Position numbers and translations under genes: made by a program. The notes under the pieces are model-generated. The model had not been told where the DNA came from. It did no database searches and saw only the letters and a program-made list of their open reading frames with translations. Below are positions 1 to 6,121 of a DNA stretch of 22,760 bases, piece after piece. This DNA comes from an uncultured Ruminococcus sp. (GTDB taxonomy: Bacteria > Bacillota > Clostridia > Oscillospirales > Ruminococcaceae), in contig UQQA01000025.1 in the NCBI GenBank assembly GCA_900543105.1, positions 1 to 22,760 of the forward strand, read 5' to 3'. The number at the start of each line of letters is the position of its first letter. The first letter of the stretch is position 1.

Positions 1-477
1 TACGCTTTCAATCTCATCAAGAAGCTCAAATGGGTCATTAGCTTCCCTATCCATCTTATTAATAAAAGTAAATATAGGTATGTGCCTTAAAACGCATACT
101 TTGAACAGCTTAATTGTCTGCTTCTCTACACCCTTGGATGCATCGATAACCATGACTGCCGAATCAGCTGCCATAAGTGTACGGTAAGTATCCTCTGAGA
201 AATCCTCATGTCCCGGTGTATCAAGAATATTAATGCAGTAGCCGTCATAGTTAAACTGCAATACTGAAGACGTTACAGAGATACCTCTCTGCTTCTCTAT
301 CTCCATCCAGTCTGACACAGCATGCTTAGCTGTCTTCTTGCCTTTTACAGAGCCGGCGAGATTAATTGCCCCTCCGTAAAGCAGGAATTTCTCGGTAAGA
401 GTTGTCTTACCTGCATCCGGGTGGGAAATTATCGCAAAAGTCCTTCTTTTTGTAATCTCACTGGTTAAATCTGCCAC
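1..477 (-). CDS. prfC: Peptide chain release factor 3 (RF3), N-terminal 159 residues, runs off the window
   Basis: A translational GTPase that recycles release factors RF1/RF2 from the ribosome after termination; cytoplasmic. Only the start of the gene is present; the rest lies left of position 1. The GTP-binding motifs are all visible: P-loop SHPDAGKTTLTEK near residues 18-30, switch region WMEIEKQRGISVTSS, DTPGHEDFSEDTYR as the G3 motif, and NKMD as the G4 motif near the window edge. The spacing KGKKTAKHAVSDWMEIEKQRGISVTSSVLQF is the RF3 pattern rather than EF-G or TypA. The start is a GTG at 477, chosen because AGGAGG stands 7-8 nt upstream (complement of 486-491). It has its own predicted promoter and sits downstream of the chemotaxis gene on the same strand. 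Confidence 0.95.
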   Translation of the reverse strand, partial: MADLTSEITKRRTFAIISHPDAGKTTLTEKFLLYGGAINLAGSVKGKKTAKHAVSDWMEIEKQRGISVTSSVLQFNYDGYCINILDTPGHEDFSEDTYRTLMAADSAVMVIDASKGVEKQTIKLFKVCVLRHIPIFTFINKMDREANDPFELLDEIESV

Positions 478-501
478 CTTAAATCCTCCTGATTCTTCTA
501 A

Positions 502-523
502 CAGTTTTGCGAAGCAAAATCTG
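502..523 (-). other. Small hairpin in the prfC leader
   Basis: The arms TTTTGC and GCAAAA pair across GAA, extended by CAG/CTG with one bulged base. It lies between the predicted prfC transcription start (about 530) and the prfC ribosome binding site. No T-run follows it in the prfC direction, so it is not a canonical terminator. It might affect prfC expression or be incidental. Confidence 0.35.
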
Positions 524-536
524 ACGCATACCTTAT

Positions 537-565
537 ATTATACTTGCGATATTACTTTTTTTCAA
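537..565 (-). promoter_or_regulatory. Predicted sigma-A promoter of prfC
   Basis: Read on the minus strand: -35 TTGAAA (565-560), a 17-nt spacer, and -10 TATAAT (542-537). Transcription would start near 530, leaving a leader of about 50 nt. The -35 lies inside the last codons of the upstream chemotaxis gene. Confidence 0.65.
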
Positions 566-2297
566 CTGCCGAATATAATTTAAAGTGGCGTACAAGCTCA
601 TCAAGTTCATCTGCCTTTTCTGAAAGCTGTGTGCTGATAGCATTGCTTTCCTGTGCTGCGGCTGCGGTATTCTGTGTAACGCCTGAAATCTGTTCAATTC
701 CTGCTTCAATCTGAGCCAGCGCATCTGCCTGTCCCTTTGAAGCTTCATTAGTAGTACGCGCAACTTCTGCAAATTCATGCATCTGTCCTATTATCTTCCC
801 AAATACTTCTGCTACGGAAGCCGTAATATCATTACCCTTGCCAATCTCTTCCATAGTCTTGCCGATAAGTTCTCTTGTGTTGACTGCTGAATTAGAGCTG
901 TCCGTTGCAAGCTTGCCGATTTCATCTGCGACAACCGCAAATCCCTTACCTGCTTCGCCTGCCCTTGCCGCCTCAATTGATGCATTAAGAGCAAGAAGGC
1001 TTGTCTGTGATGCAATATCCTCGATAGTTGCCGTGATATTCTCAATTTCTTTTGAAATAGCTGTGATATTCGCCATCTCTTCTGTGAGCTCCTGCATTCT
1101 TACCTGCTCACTCTTAGCATCCCTTGCGGCTTTCTCAATGCTTTCATATGCTTCCTGAGTCTTCTTCGCACTTGTCTCTGCAAGGTTTGCTACTGTCTCA
1201 ACAGTTGCAGTAAGCTCCTCAATCGAGCTTGCCTGGTCTGTTGTGCCTGTTGAGAGTTCAACCGCCGCACTGGAAATATCTGCTGCACCTGCTTCAACAA
1301 GTCCTGATGTATTCTGGATGTTAGTAAGTGTTATATTGAAATTCTTAAGTATATATACAAAAGATTCCTTAATACTTGCAAAATCTCCTCTGAAATCTGT
1401 AATATTCTCACTTGGCTTTGTGAGATCGCCCTTTGCTATCTCTCTTAATGTAGCAGAAATCTCATCAACATAAGAATGAAGTACATTCATTGTTCCTCTG
1501 AGGGCCTCGGCAAGCTCACCAAGCTCATCTTCTGACTCATATGTAATATTATCTGCTGCTCCAAGGTCGCCGTTATACATGTGTGCGGCAGCATCATCAA
1601 GCTCTTTGATTGGTGCCGTAAGCATATCTGTTATAATTCCTGTAAGCATGACAGAAGCAGCGACCGCAATAATGAGAAGTACCACTCCGATTCCAATAAG
1701 CACATAGCTTGATATCATGCTTGACTTATAATATGACTGTCCGCTTGCATTAATGATGCTCTCAAGCTCAAGCGACAATTCCTTAATGTCATTTACGACC
1801 GGCTTGTATGTATTCTTATTGTATGTATAAGCATTATTAAGATCCTTATTCTTAAGGAGTGTCATAAGCTGTGGTCTTATCTTCTCTCCTTCATTAATCT
1901 TGCTTTTTAGTCTTTCAAGGACATCCTTTCCTTCGCTGTTATCTATTGTTTCATCAAGTGACTGGACAGCATCCGTGACAAGCTTTACATCCGCTTCCAT
2001 ATTACTTGAAAATCCATTATAATCAGAACCTGCGCCAGCATTACCCGCAATAATATAGCTGTTTATCTCACTCTGAAGATCTGTCAGTCCATACTTAATG
2101 TCAGCGATATCACTTACATTAGTCATTGGCCCAACAAATATTTTTTTAACTTTTCCGGCTATCACGGTCATTCCAACAAGAAGTACCACAGCAATAATTA
2201 CAGATAATACGACAATTATTCCGTGTGATGTTTTGAGTTTACTGTTAATCGACTTGTTTTTCAGCTTTTCTGTAAGCTTTTCTTTTAATCTGTTCAT
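552..2297 (-). CDS. Methyl-accepting chemotaxis protein (transmembrane receptor, 581 aa)
   Basis: Senses an extracellular ligand and controls CheA kinase, and so flagellar rotation; inner-membrane receptor. Visible layout: short basic cytoplasmic start, TM1 about residues 27-48, an extracellular helical sensor of about 150 residues (4HB-like), TM2 about 198-224, a HAMP-like region after it, then a long cytoplasmic coiled coil. The conserved signalling tip is clear around ENITATIEDIASQTSLLALN and the following NASIEAARAGEAGKGFAVVADEIGKLA. The ligand cannot be predicted. The start ATG has AAGGAAGG 7 nt upstream and a consensus promoter. There are no che genes beside it, which is common for receptors. 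No CheR-tethering pentapeptide is seen at the C-terminus (ends in SAVEKK). Confidence 0.93.
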   Translation of the reverse strand: MNRLKEKLTEKLKNKSINSKLKTSHGIIVVLSVIIAVVLLVGMTVIAGKVKKIFVGPMTNVSDIADIKYGLTDLQSEINSYIIAGNAGAGSDYNGFSSNMEADVKLVTDAVQSLDETIDNSEGKDVLERLKSKINEGEKIRPQLMTLLKNKDLNNAYTYNKNTYKPVVNDIKELSLELESIINASGQSYYKSSMISSYVLIGIGVVLLIIAVAASVMLTGIITDMLTAPIKELDDAAAHMYNGDLGAADNITYESEDELGELAEALRGTMNVLHSYVDEISATLREIAKGDLTKPSENITDFRGDFASIKESFVYILKNFNITLTNIQNTSGLVEAGAADISSAAVELSTGTTDQASSIEELTATVETVANLAETSAKKTQEAYESIEKAARDAKSEQVRMQELTEEMANITAISKEIENITATIEDIASQTSLLALNASIEAARAGEAGKGFAVVADEIGKLATDSSNSAVNTRELIGKTMEEIGKGNDITASVAEVFGKIIGQMHEFAEVARTTNEASKGQADALAQIEAGIEQISGVTQNTAAAAQESNAISTQLSEKADELDELVRHFKLYSAVEKK

Positions 2298-2338
2298 TGA
2301 TTGTCCTTCCTTAATAGTCTATATTTCATAATTTAACT

Positions 2339-2367
2339 ATTATATAGTTCTCAGGTACTATTGTCAA
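2339..2367 (-). promoter_or_regulatory. Perfect-consensus sigma-A promoter of the chemotaxis receptor
   Basis: On the minus strand: -35 TTGACA (2367-2362), exactly 17 nt, -10 TATAAT (2344-2339). The start site would be near 2332, about 35 nt before the ATG. Receptor genes in motile Clostridia are often read by the flagellar sigma factor, so a housekeeping consensus suggests constitutive expression. Confidence 0.75.
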
Positions 2368-2377
2368 TATTTCCTGC

Positions 2378-2405
2378 ACCTGATTTTAATTACCTGATTT
2401 TAATT
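2378..2405. repeat. 14-bp tandem direct repeat (two units)
   Basis: ACCTGATTTTAATT occurs twice back to back between the XRE gene stop and the chemotaxis promoter. It could be a regulatory site or replication slippage. No function is inferred. Confidence 0.6.
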
Positions 2406-2414
2406 ATATATAAA

Positions 2415-2792
2415 TTAATTCTTCCTGTTTTTATTTTGATGTTTTGAAATATCATTGTGAAATTTAATATATTCCATTTGCTTTATTAAATCAGTTCTGT
2501 GATGATAATCAAGTGACAAAAGCATACTTATAAAATCGTCAACACTTTCCTCGTGGGTAAAAGATTTTTTCAAGGCGGAAAATGTTACAGGAACAGAAGT
2601 CCTTCCAAGAAGGTAATCGATTGAAACATCAAAAATATCTGCAAGTTTTATAAGTGTTTCAATGCTTGGAGTGTGAGTTCCGTTTTCATATTGTGAAACT
2701 GCAGTTTTAGATAAATAAAGTGCTTCTGAAAGCTGCTTTTGAGTAAAGCCTTTCTTTTCTCGAAGCTCTTTTAGTATTTCGGGAAATGGCAT
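2415..2792 (-). CDS. XRE/Cro-CI family helix-turn-helix repressor (125 aa)
   Basis: DNA-binding regulator. Residues about 5-60 are a complete HTH_3 domain: LKELREKKGFTQKQLSEALY, the recognition helix around SKTAVSQYENG, and the tail PSIETLIKLADIFDVSIDYLLG, which is the classic xenobiotic-response-element pattern. The C-terminal 65 residues are charged, match no domain I recognise, and probably serve dimerisation. The start ATG 2792 has AAGGAG 11 nt upstream, a slightly long gap. It is transcribed away from the Agr-type locus; the 150-bp gap holds a 27-bp perfect palindrome that is a good candidate for its operator. If so, it may repress itself and the quorum-sensing genes. That link is inference. 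Confidence 0.88.
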   Translation of the reverse strand: MPFPEILKELREKKGFTQKQLSEALYLSKTAVSQYENGTHTPSIETLIKLADIFDVSIDYLLGRTSVPVTFSALKKSFTHEESVDDFISMLLSLDYHHRTDLIKQMEYIKFHNDISKHQNKNRKN

Positions 2793-2860
2793 AGGATGTA
2801 TAACTCCTTATCACAGTAATCGCTATAATTTTACAATATATTTTTTTACTTGTGTTCAAA

Positions 2861-2887
2861 AGTATAAATATATTTAATATTTATACT
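2861..2887. promoter_or_regulatory. 27-bp perfect inverted repeat in divergent intergenic region, likely operator
   Basis: AGTATAAATAT, 5 nt (ATTTA), then ATATTTATACT: two perfectly complementary 11-base arms. It lies between the divergent XRE repressor and response regulator genes, where the promoters for both must lie; TATACT at 2882-2887 could itself be a -10. The symmetry fits a dimeric XRE repressor. Confidence 0.6.
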
Positions 2888-2902
2888 GAAAATAACAATA
2901 AA

Positions 2903-2919
2903 GTTAAGCCGTGCTTAAC
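2903..2919. promoter_or_regulatory. 17-bp inverted repeat upstream of the response regulator gene
   Basis: GTTAAGC, CGT, GCTTAAC: perfect 7-base arms with a 3-nt centre, 24 nt before the response regulator start. Both arms carry GTTAAG, which recalls the core of known AgrA/LytTR half-sites, but here they are inverted rather than direct. It could be an operator or a short leader hairpin. Confidence 0.4.
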
Positions 2920-2942
2920 ATATGTAAAGTGAGGGTGTTATT

Positions 2943-3672
2943 ATGGTGAGAGTGGCGGTGTGTGATGATAATAAGGTCTTTCTTGAAATGTTAGTAAGAA
3001 TGGTTAAAGAAAAGCTTGAAGAGTATAATGTGGCTAATAGAATTACTGATTATATGAGCGGAACGGTATTTTTGGAACATCATAAGAAAGACCCGTTTGA
3101 TATTGTATTTCTGGATATTATTATGCCTGATATGGATGGTTTTGAAGTTGCAAAGGAAATACGAAAAATTTCGGCGAAAACTTACATAATCTTTGTTACG
3201 ACCGAAAGAAGCTTGGTTTATGATGTATTTGACTTTGAAGCATTTGATTTTGTGCCAAAGGATTCTTTTGAATTGCTTGAAGGAAAACTTAATCGTGTTA
3301 TTAATAGACTTTCAGAACACTTATCTGCATATATGAAGATTTGTTTGGACATATCTTTGGGAGAGAAAAAAGTTATTGCACCCTGCGAAATAGTGTGGGT
3401 ACAGAGTAAAGGGAAACTATGTAGATTATGTTTTAATAACAGGTGAAAAGCTGCATATAAGAGGTACGATCGACAGCGTTTTAAAAATATTATCACCAAG
3501 GTTGTTTGTTCGTATTCATAATAGGAACATTGTAAATATGATGCATATGATCAGAATTGACTATCCCAATAATGAGGTGATTATGAGAGATGGTCAGAGG
3601 ATAGGTATAAGCAGAAAATATAAAAATGAATTGGATATGATGTATATAAAATTCAATAGAGATTTCAGGTAG
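2943..3672 (+). pseudogene. agrA: AgrA-like LytTR response regulator, split by a one-base insertion
   Basis: Transcriptional regulator expected to be phosphorylated by the adjacent kinase and to bind direct-repeat DNA. The first frame (2943-3446, 167 codons) has a full receiver domain: acidic pair D8/D9, phosphoacceptor D58 in FLDIIMPDMDG, T86 and K106. It loses the LytTR domain after EIVWVQSKG and ends 10 codons later. In the +1 frame from 3412 the LytTR domain continues perfectly to TAG at 3670-3672, with RLFVRIHNRNIVNMMHM, then VIMRDGQRIGISRKYK. Dropping one base in AAAGGGAAAC (3408-3417) gives 242 residues, the usual length for this family. It could be a real loss, phase variation, a +1 recoding site or a sequence error. 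Start ATG 2943 has GAGGGTG upstream. Its stop overlaps the kinase ribosome binding site. Confidence 0.85.
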
Positions 3673-3680
3673 GGGCTTAT

Positions 3681-4982
3681 ATGGCAGAAATATTATGGAA
3701 AGTTTTTGAATTATCGGCGAGCCTGTTTGAATCTATAATTGTAATTCGATTTATATGTTTGTTTTTTAATAATGACTTCACTTCTTTAAGAGGAAAATTA
3801 GTGTATGTGATAGGTGTTTGTTTCGATTTTGCCTGTGTTACATTAATAAATTTACTAACAGTGTATGAAGGGTTTGGCGGAATAATCTATATACTGATCT
3901 ATTTGATTTATGAAATGATCTTCTTAAAGGGGAGCTTTTTAAGAAAAATTTTTTCAGCCCTGATATCGGTCGTTGTTTTGGCGAGTGTAAGCTTTGGAGT
4001 ATCATCTATTGTTTCAACGATATTTAAAAGGAATGTTACAGTTATTTATGAGCCATATACTGCTGAAAGAGTTTGTACCATTATTTTTATTCAGATATTT
4101 ATTTGCTGTATTTTTGATTTAATAATAAAATTCAGTATTGTTACACTTAATAAAGTTGAATGGAAATTGGTTTTGTCGATCCTTGGCATTTCGTTCATAT
4201 CTATGGCGTGTATGCATATAACGTTATATGATGTATCTTTAGATCAGTATCATGCGGGATTGATCGGAGTTGCGGAATTGGGAATTATTATTCTTAATAT
4301 CGTAAGTTTTTATATGACATATTCTCTCAGCAAAACCAATGCGGAAGCAGAAAAACTTCGTATAATCCGTCAGCAGGAGGAATATAGAATAAGCTATGCC
4401 AAAAACGTAAAAGAACAGTATGAAGAGATGCATAGAATGAGACATGATATGAAACAGAATCTCGAGGTTATTTCTGCATTATACAGAGAACATAAGTATG
4501 ATGAAGCAAATACTTTTGTAAACAGAGTATCCGGCAATCTGGAGAAAATAGGAATGACGATCGATGTGCATAATGATTTTCTTAATGCTATTCTCAATTC
4601 AAAGCTTCTTATAGCATCAGAGCAGGGAATACGGGTGATATGCGCATCATCAAGCAGCATTGAAGGAATTGATGATATAGATCTGTGCAATCTTTTGGGA
4701 AATATTCTTGATAATGCTATTGAGGCTGCAAAGTATTGTAACAATGGATATATTGAGGTTACTATACGTTCTGATGAAAATATGGTGCTGGTAATTGTTG
4801 CAAATACAGTTGTTGGATCAGTGATAAAAATAAACAGCGAACTTAAAAGCACGAAGAAAAATACAGATCGTCATGGATATGGAGTGAAAACCATTCGCTC
4901 TATTGCAGAAAAGTATAATGGAACAGCAAGCTTTTATGAAGAGGGCAATATGTTTTATTGTCAAGTTATGATGTATAAATAA
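3681..4982 (+). CDS. agrC: AgrC-like sensor histidine kinase (GHKL type, 433 aa)
   Basis: Membrane receptor for an extracellular autoinducing peptide, which autophosphorylates and signals to the AgrA-like regulator. About the first 215 residues are strongly hydrophobic with some six to seven membrane segments, as in AgrC. A coiled linker follows (about 216-250). The H-box is MRHDMKQNL with His255. The N-box LLGNILDNAIEA has N341 and N345, and the G-box HGYGVKTI has G399/G401, giving a HATPase_c_5/GHKL domain. These are HPK10-family features, with no classical HisKA domain. Start ATG 3681 has AGGGG 5 nt upstream, overlapping the regulator's stop codon, so the two are probably translationally coupled. 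The next promoter lies almost directly after its stop. Peptide specificity cannot be read from sequence. Confidence 0.88.
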   Translation: MAEILWKVFELSASLFESIIVIRFICLFFNNDFTSLRGKLVYVIGVCFDFACVTLINLLTVYEGFGGIIYILIYLIYEMIFLKGSFLRKIFSALISVVVLASVSFGVSSIVSTIFKRNVTVIYEPYTAERVCTIIFIQIFICCIFDLIIKFSIVTLNKVEWKLVLSILGISFISMACMHITLYDVSLDQYHAGLIGVAELGIIILNIVSFYMTYSLSKTNAEAEKLRIIRQQEEYRISYAKNVKEQYEEMHRMRHDMKQNLEVISALYREHKYDEANTFVNRVSGNLEKIGMTIDVHNDFLNAILNSKLLIASEQGIRVICASSSSIEGIDDIDLCNLLGNILDNAIEAAKYCNNGYIEVTIRSDENMVLVIVANTVVGSVIKINSELKSTKKNTDRHGYGVKTIRSIAEKYNGTASFYEEGNMFYCQVMMYK

Positions 4983-4996
4983 AGTTTATTTTATGT

Positions 4997-5026
4997 CAAA
5001 CTTACCTAAATATCGCCAAACTTACC
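4997..5026 (+). promoter_or_regulatory. Tandem LytTR-type operator upstream of agrD
   Basis: The decamer CAAACTTACC occurs twice, identically, at 4997-5006 and 5017-5026, a 20-nt period (two helical turns). The second copy ends exactly 7 nt before the -35 box. LytTR regulators such as AgrA bind paired direct repeats roughly two turns apart upstream of weak promoters. The reverse complement GGTAAGTTTG resembles that kind of half-site. The binding protein is inferred to be the neighbouring regulator. Confidence 0.75.
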
Positions 5027-5033
5027 AAAAGCA

Positions 5034-5062
5034 TTGACGTTATTATTCATCTTATGTATTAT
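5034..5062 (+). promoter_or_regulatory. Promoter of agrD
   Basis: -35 TTGACG (5034-5039), 17-nt spacer, -10 TATTAT (5057-5062). Both boxes depart by one base from consensus, which suits an activated promoter. The start would be near 5069, giving a leader of about 38 nt with GGAGG at 5095-5099. Confidence 0.72.
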
Positions 5063-5106
5063 GTTGATGGTTATCAAAATAATTGCAAAGGAAGGGAGGA
5101 ATAACT

Positions 5107-5241
5107 ATGCTTAAGAAAACTGTAGCGATTGCTGTTGCCAAAGCTGCTGAAAAGATGGCGAAGGCAGCTGCGGGATCTGCTTCACATTTTGGTACTTATC
5201 AGTTTAAGGAACCGAGCAAGCTCAGTAAGGTATCAAAATAA
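5107..5241 (+). CDS. agrD: AgrD-like cyclic lactone autoinducer precursor (44 aa, serine in place of ring cysteine)
   Basis: Precursor of a secreted quorum-sensing peptide, to be cut and cyclised by AgrB and sensed by AgrC. The N-terminal part (residues 1-22) is an amphipathic Lys/Ala helix as in AgrD leaders. The core and tail are GSASHFGTYQFKEPSKL (23-39), followed by SKVSK. From memory, the clostridial AgrD whose ring is CLWFT reads SACLWFTHQPEEPKSL. Aligned to it, the predicted ring is S26-H27-F28-G29-T30 and the cleavage tail begins at Y31, with E35-P36 conserved. There is no cysteine anywhere, so ring closure would be an oxygen ester through Ser26 rather than a thioester. Strong GGAGG ribosome binding site 7 nt before ATG, double TAA stop, own promoter, own terminator. 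The gene is easily missed because of its size. Confidence 0.85.
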   Translation: MLKKTVAIAVAKAAEKMAKAAAGSASHFGTYQFKEPSKLSKVSK

Positions 5242-5250
5242 TAATGTTTA

Positions 5251-5299
5251 AAGGGACAACTGATAGATGTAAATTCTATTTGTTGTTCCTTGTTTTTTT
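5251..5299 (+). terminator. Rho-independent terminator after agrD
   Basis: AAGGGACAAC (5251-5260) pairs with GTTGTTCCTT (5282-5291), ten pairs with one G-U. An inner ATAGA/TCTAT stem and a run of seven T (5293-5299) follow the same hairpin. It separates agrD from the independently promoted agrB. Confidence 0.85.
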
Positions 5300-5312
5300 G
5301 AGATATTTCTGC

Positions 5313-5342
5313 CAAATTTCACAATATGCGGTGAAACTTACC
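5313..5342 (+). promoter_or_regulatory. Tandem LytTR-type operator upstream of agrB
   Basis: Distal site CAAATTTCAC (5313-5322, 7 of 10 bases matching the agrD decamer) and proximal site GAAACTTACC (5333-5342, 9 of 10), with a 20-nt period. The proximal site again ends exactly 7 nt before the -35, the same geometry as at agrD. This points to one regulator for both promoters, with a weaker distal site here. Confidence 0.7.
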
Positions 5343-5349
5343 AAAATTG

Positions 5350-5377
5350 TTGACAAAATAAATATTTAAGATATAAT
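5350..5377 (+). promoter_or_regulatory. Promoter of agrB
   Basis: -35 TTGACA (5350-5355), 16-nt spacer, -10 TATAAT (5372-5377). The start would be near 5384, which rules out an agrB start codon at 5376 or 5381 and favours ATG 5409. Confidence 0.75.
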
Positions 5378-5408
5378 GAGATGGATTTTGATGAAAATGG
5401 GGGACGTT

Positions 5409-6002
5409 ATGGAAAAAATATCGCAAAAAATTTTAGCTTTTATATGTCGAAATATGCAGGTAGATGAAGAAATGAAGGAGATATATAAATATGGGATAGA
5501 AATATCTGTTTCATCTCTGATAAATCTTATGCTTATTATTTTCGGCGGACTTTTATTGGGAGATCTGCCTGCGGGATTGATATTTATGACCTTGTTCATA
5601 TTTCTGAGATCATATACAGGCGGTTATCATGCCGAAACCTATTTGAGATGCAATATAGCGTTTGTATTCACTTTTGGGGTAACTTTTTTTGTTGCACAAG
5701 TCATAAGCAAATTGGAATATGGTATGATCATATCTTTTGTTTTATTGCTTTTATCATATATACCAATATGGATATTTGCGCCCGTGAAAAACAGGCATAA
5801 ATATTTGAGCGAAGAAAAGAAAAAACGCAGCAGGATCATTTCTGCCGGTGTATATTGGGTTTCAGCTGCAATAGCTGTGCTTTTGTGTTTAAATAATATT
5901 TGGTATGGCTATATGCTGACCGCAACAGATACTGCGATATCATTGCTTATTTTGCTTGAGGTGTTTATGCAAAAAAGAGGATATCATCCGATCAGTGAAT
6001 AA
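5409..6002 (+). CDS. agrB: AgrB-like peptide-processing membrane protease (197 aa)
   Basis: Integral membrane cysteine endopeptidase that removes the AgrD C-terminal tail and closes the peptide ring. The catalytic pair is present with the family spacing: H74 and C81 in GGYHAETYLRC (seven residues apart, as in H77/C84 of Staphylococcus AgrB). Several hydrophobic membrane segments surround it (about 40-65, 85-105, 108-122, 143-160, 165-183). Start ATG 5409 is chosen because GGGGGA stands just upstream and because in-frame ATGs at 5376-5397 lie in or too near the -10/transcription start. Its length of 197 residues is typical. It is downstream of its own LytTR-type operator and promoter. The stop codon touches the first copy of the palindromic element. 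Confidence 0.9.
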   Translation: MEKISQKILAFICRNMQVDEEMKEIYKYGIEISVSSLINLMLIIFGGLLLGDLPAGLIFMTLFIFLRSYTGGYHAETYLRCNIAFVFTFGVTFFVAQVISKLEYGMIISFVLLLLSYIPIWIFAPVKNRHKYLSEEKKKRSRIISAGVYWVSAAIAVLLCLNNIWYGYMLTATDTAISLLILLEVFMQKRGYHPISE

Positions 6003-6101
6003 TACAAAACACCAATAAAATACAGGAAAAATCTGCGCCGAAATCAATATATCCAAGATTGTCGGCTTGATTTTTTCCAAATTTTAAATGGTGTTTAGTA
6101 T
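6002..6101 (+). repeat. Palindromic element, copy 1 (between agrB and the Rhs gene)
   Basis: Imperfect 100-bp palindrome. Left arm ATACAAAACACCAATAAAA, right end AAATGGTGTTTAGTAT. The inner stem pairs GGAAAAATC with GATTTTTTCC, GCCGA with TCGGC, and AATC with GATT around a central loop. It begins on the agrB stop codon and ends 20 nt before the Rhs start ATG, just upstream of its AGGGGGA ribosome binding site. It is either a MITE-like insertion or a leader hairpin. Confidence 0.8.
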
Positions 6102-6121
6102 AAAATAATAGGGGGATAAAT

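Noticed and set aside
3408..3417. Programmed -1 ribosomal frameshift in the response regulator
   Set aside because: Restoring the LytTR frame needs a +1 shift, and the site is not a standard X XXY YYZ slippery heptamer in the required direction; +1 recoding remains possible but has no supporting stop or pause signal at the site.
4983..5106. Riboswitch upstream of agrD
   Set aside because: The leader after the predicted start is only about 38 nt and unstructured; the repeats lie upstream of the promoter and fit protein operators.
5376..5408. Longer agrB reading frame beginning at ATG 5376
   Set aside because: That ATG lies inside the -10 box TATAAT (5372-5377) and upstream of the likely transcription start; ATG 5409 has a G-rich ribosome binding site.
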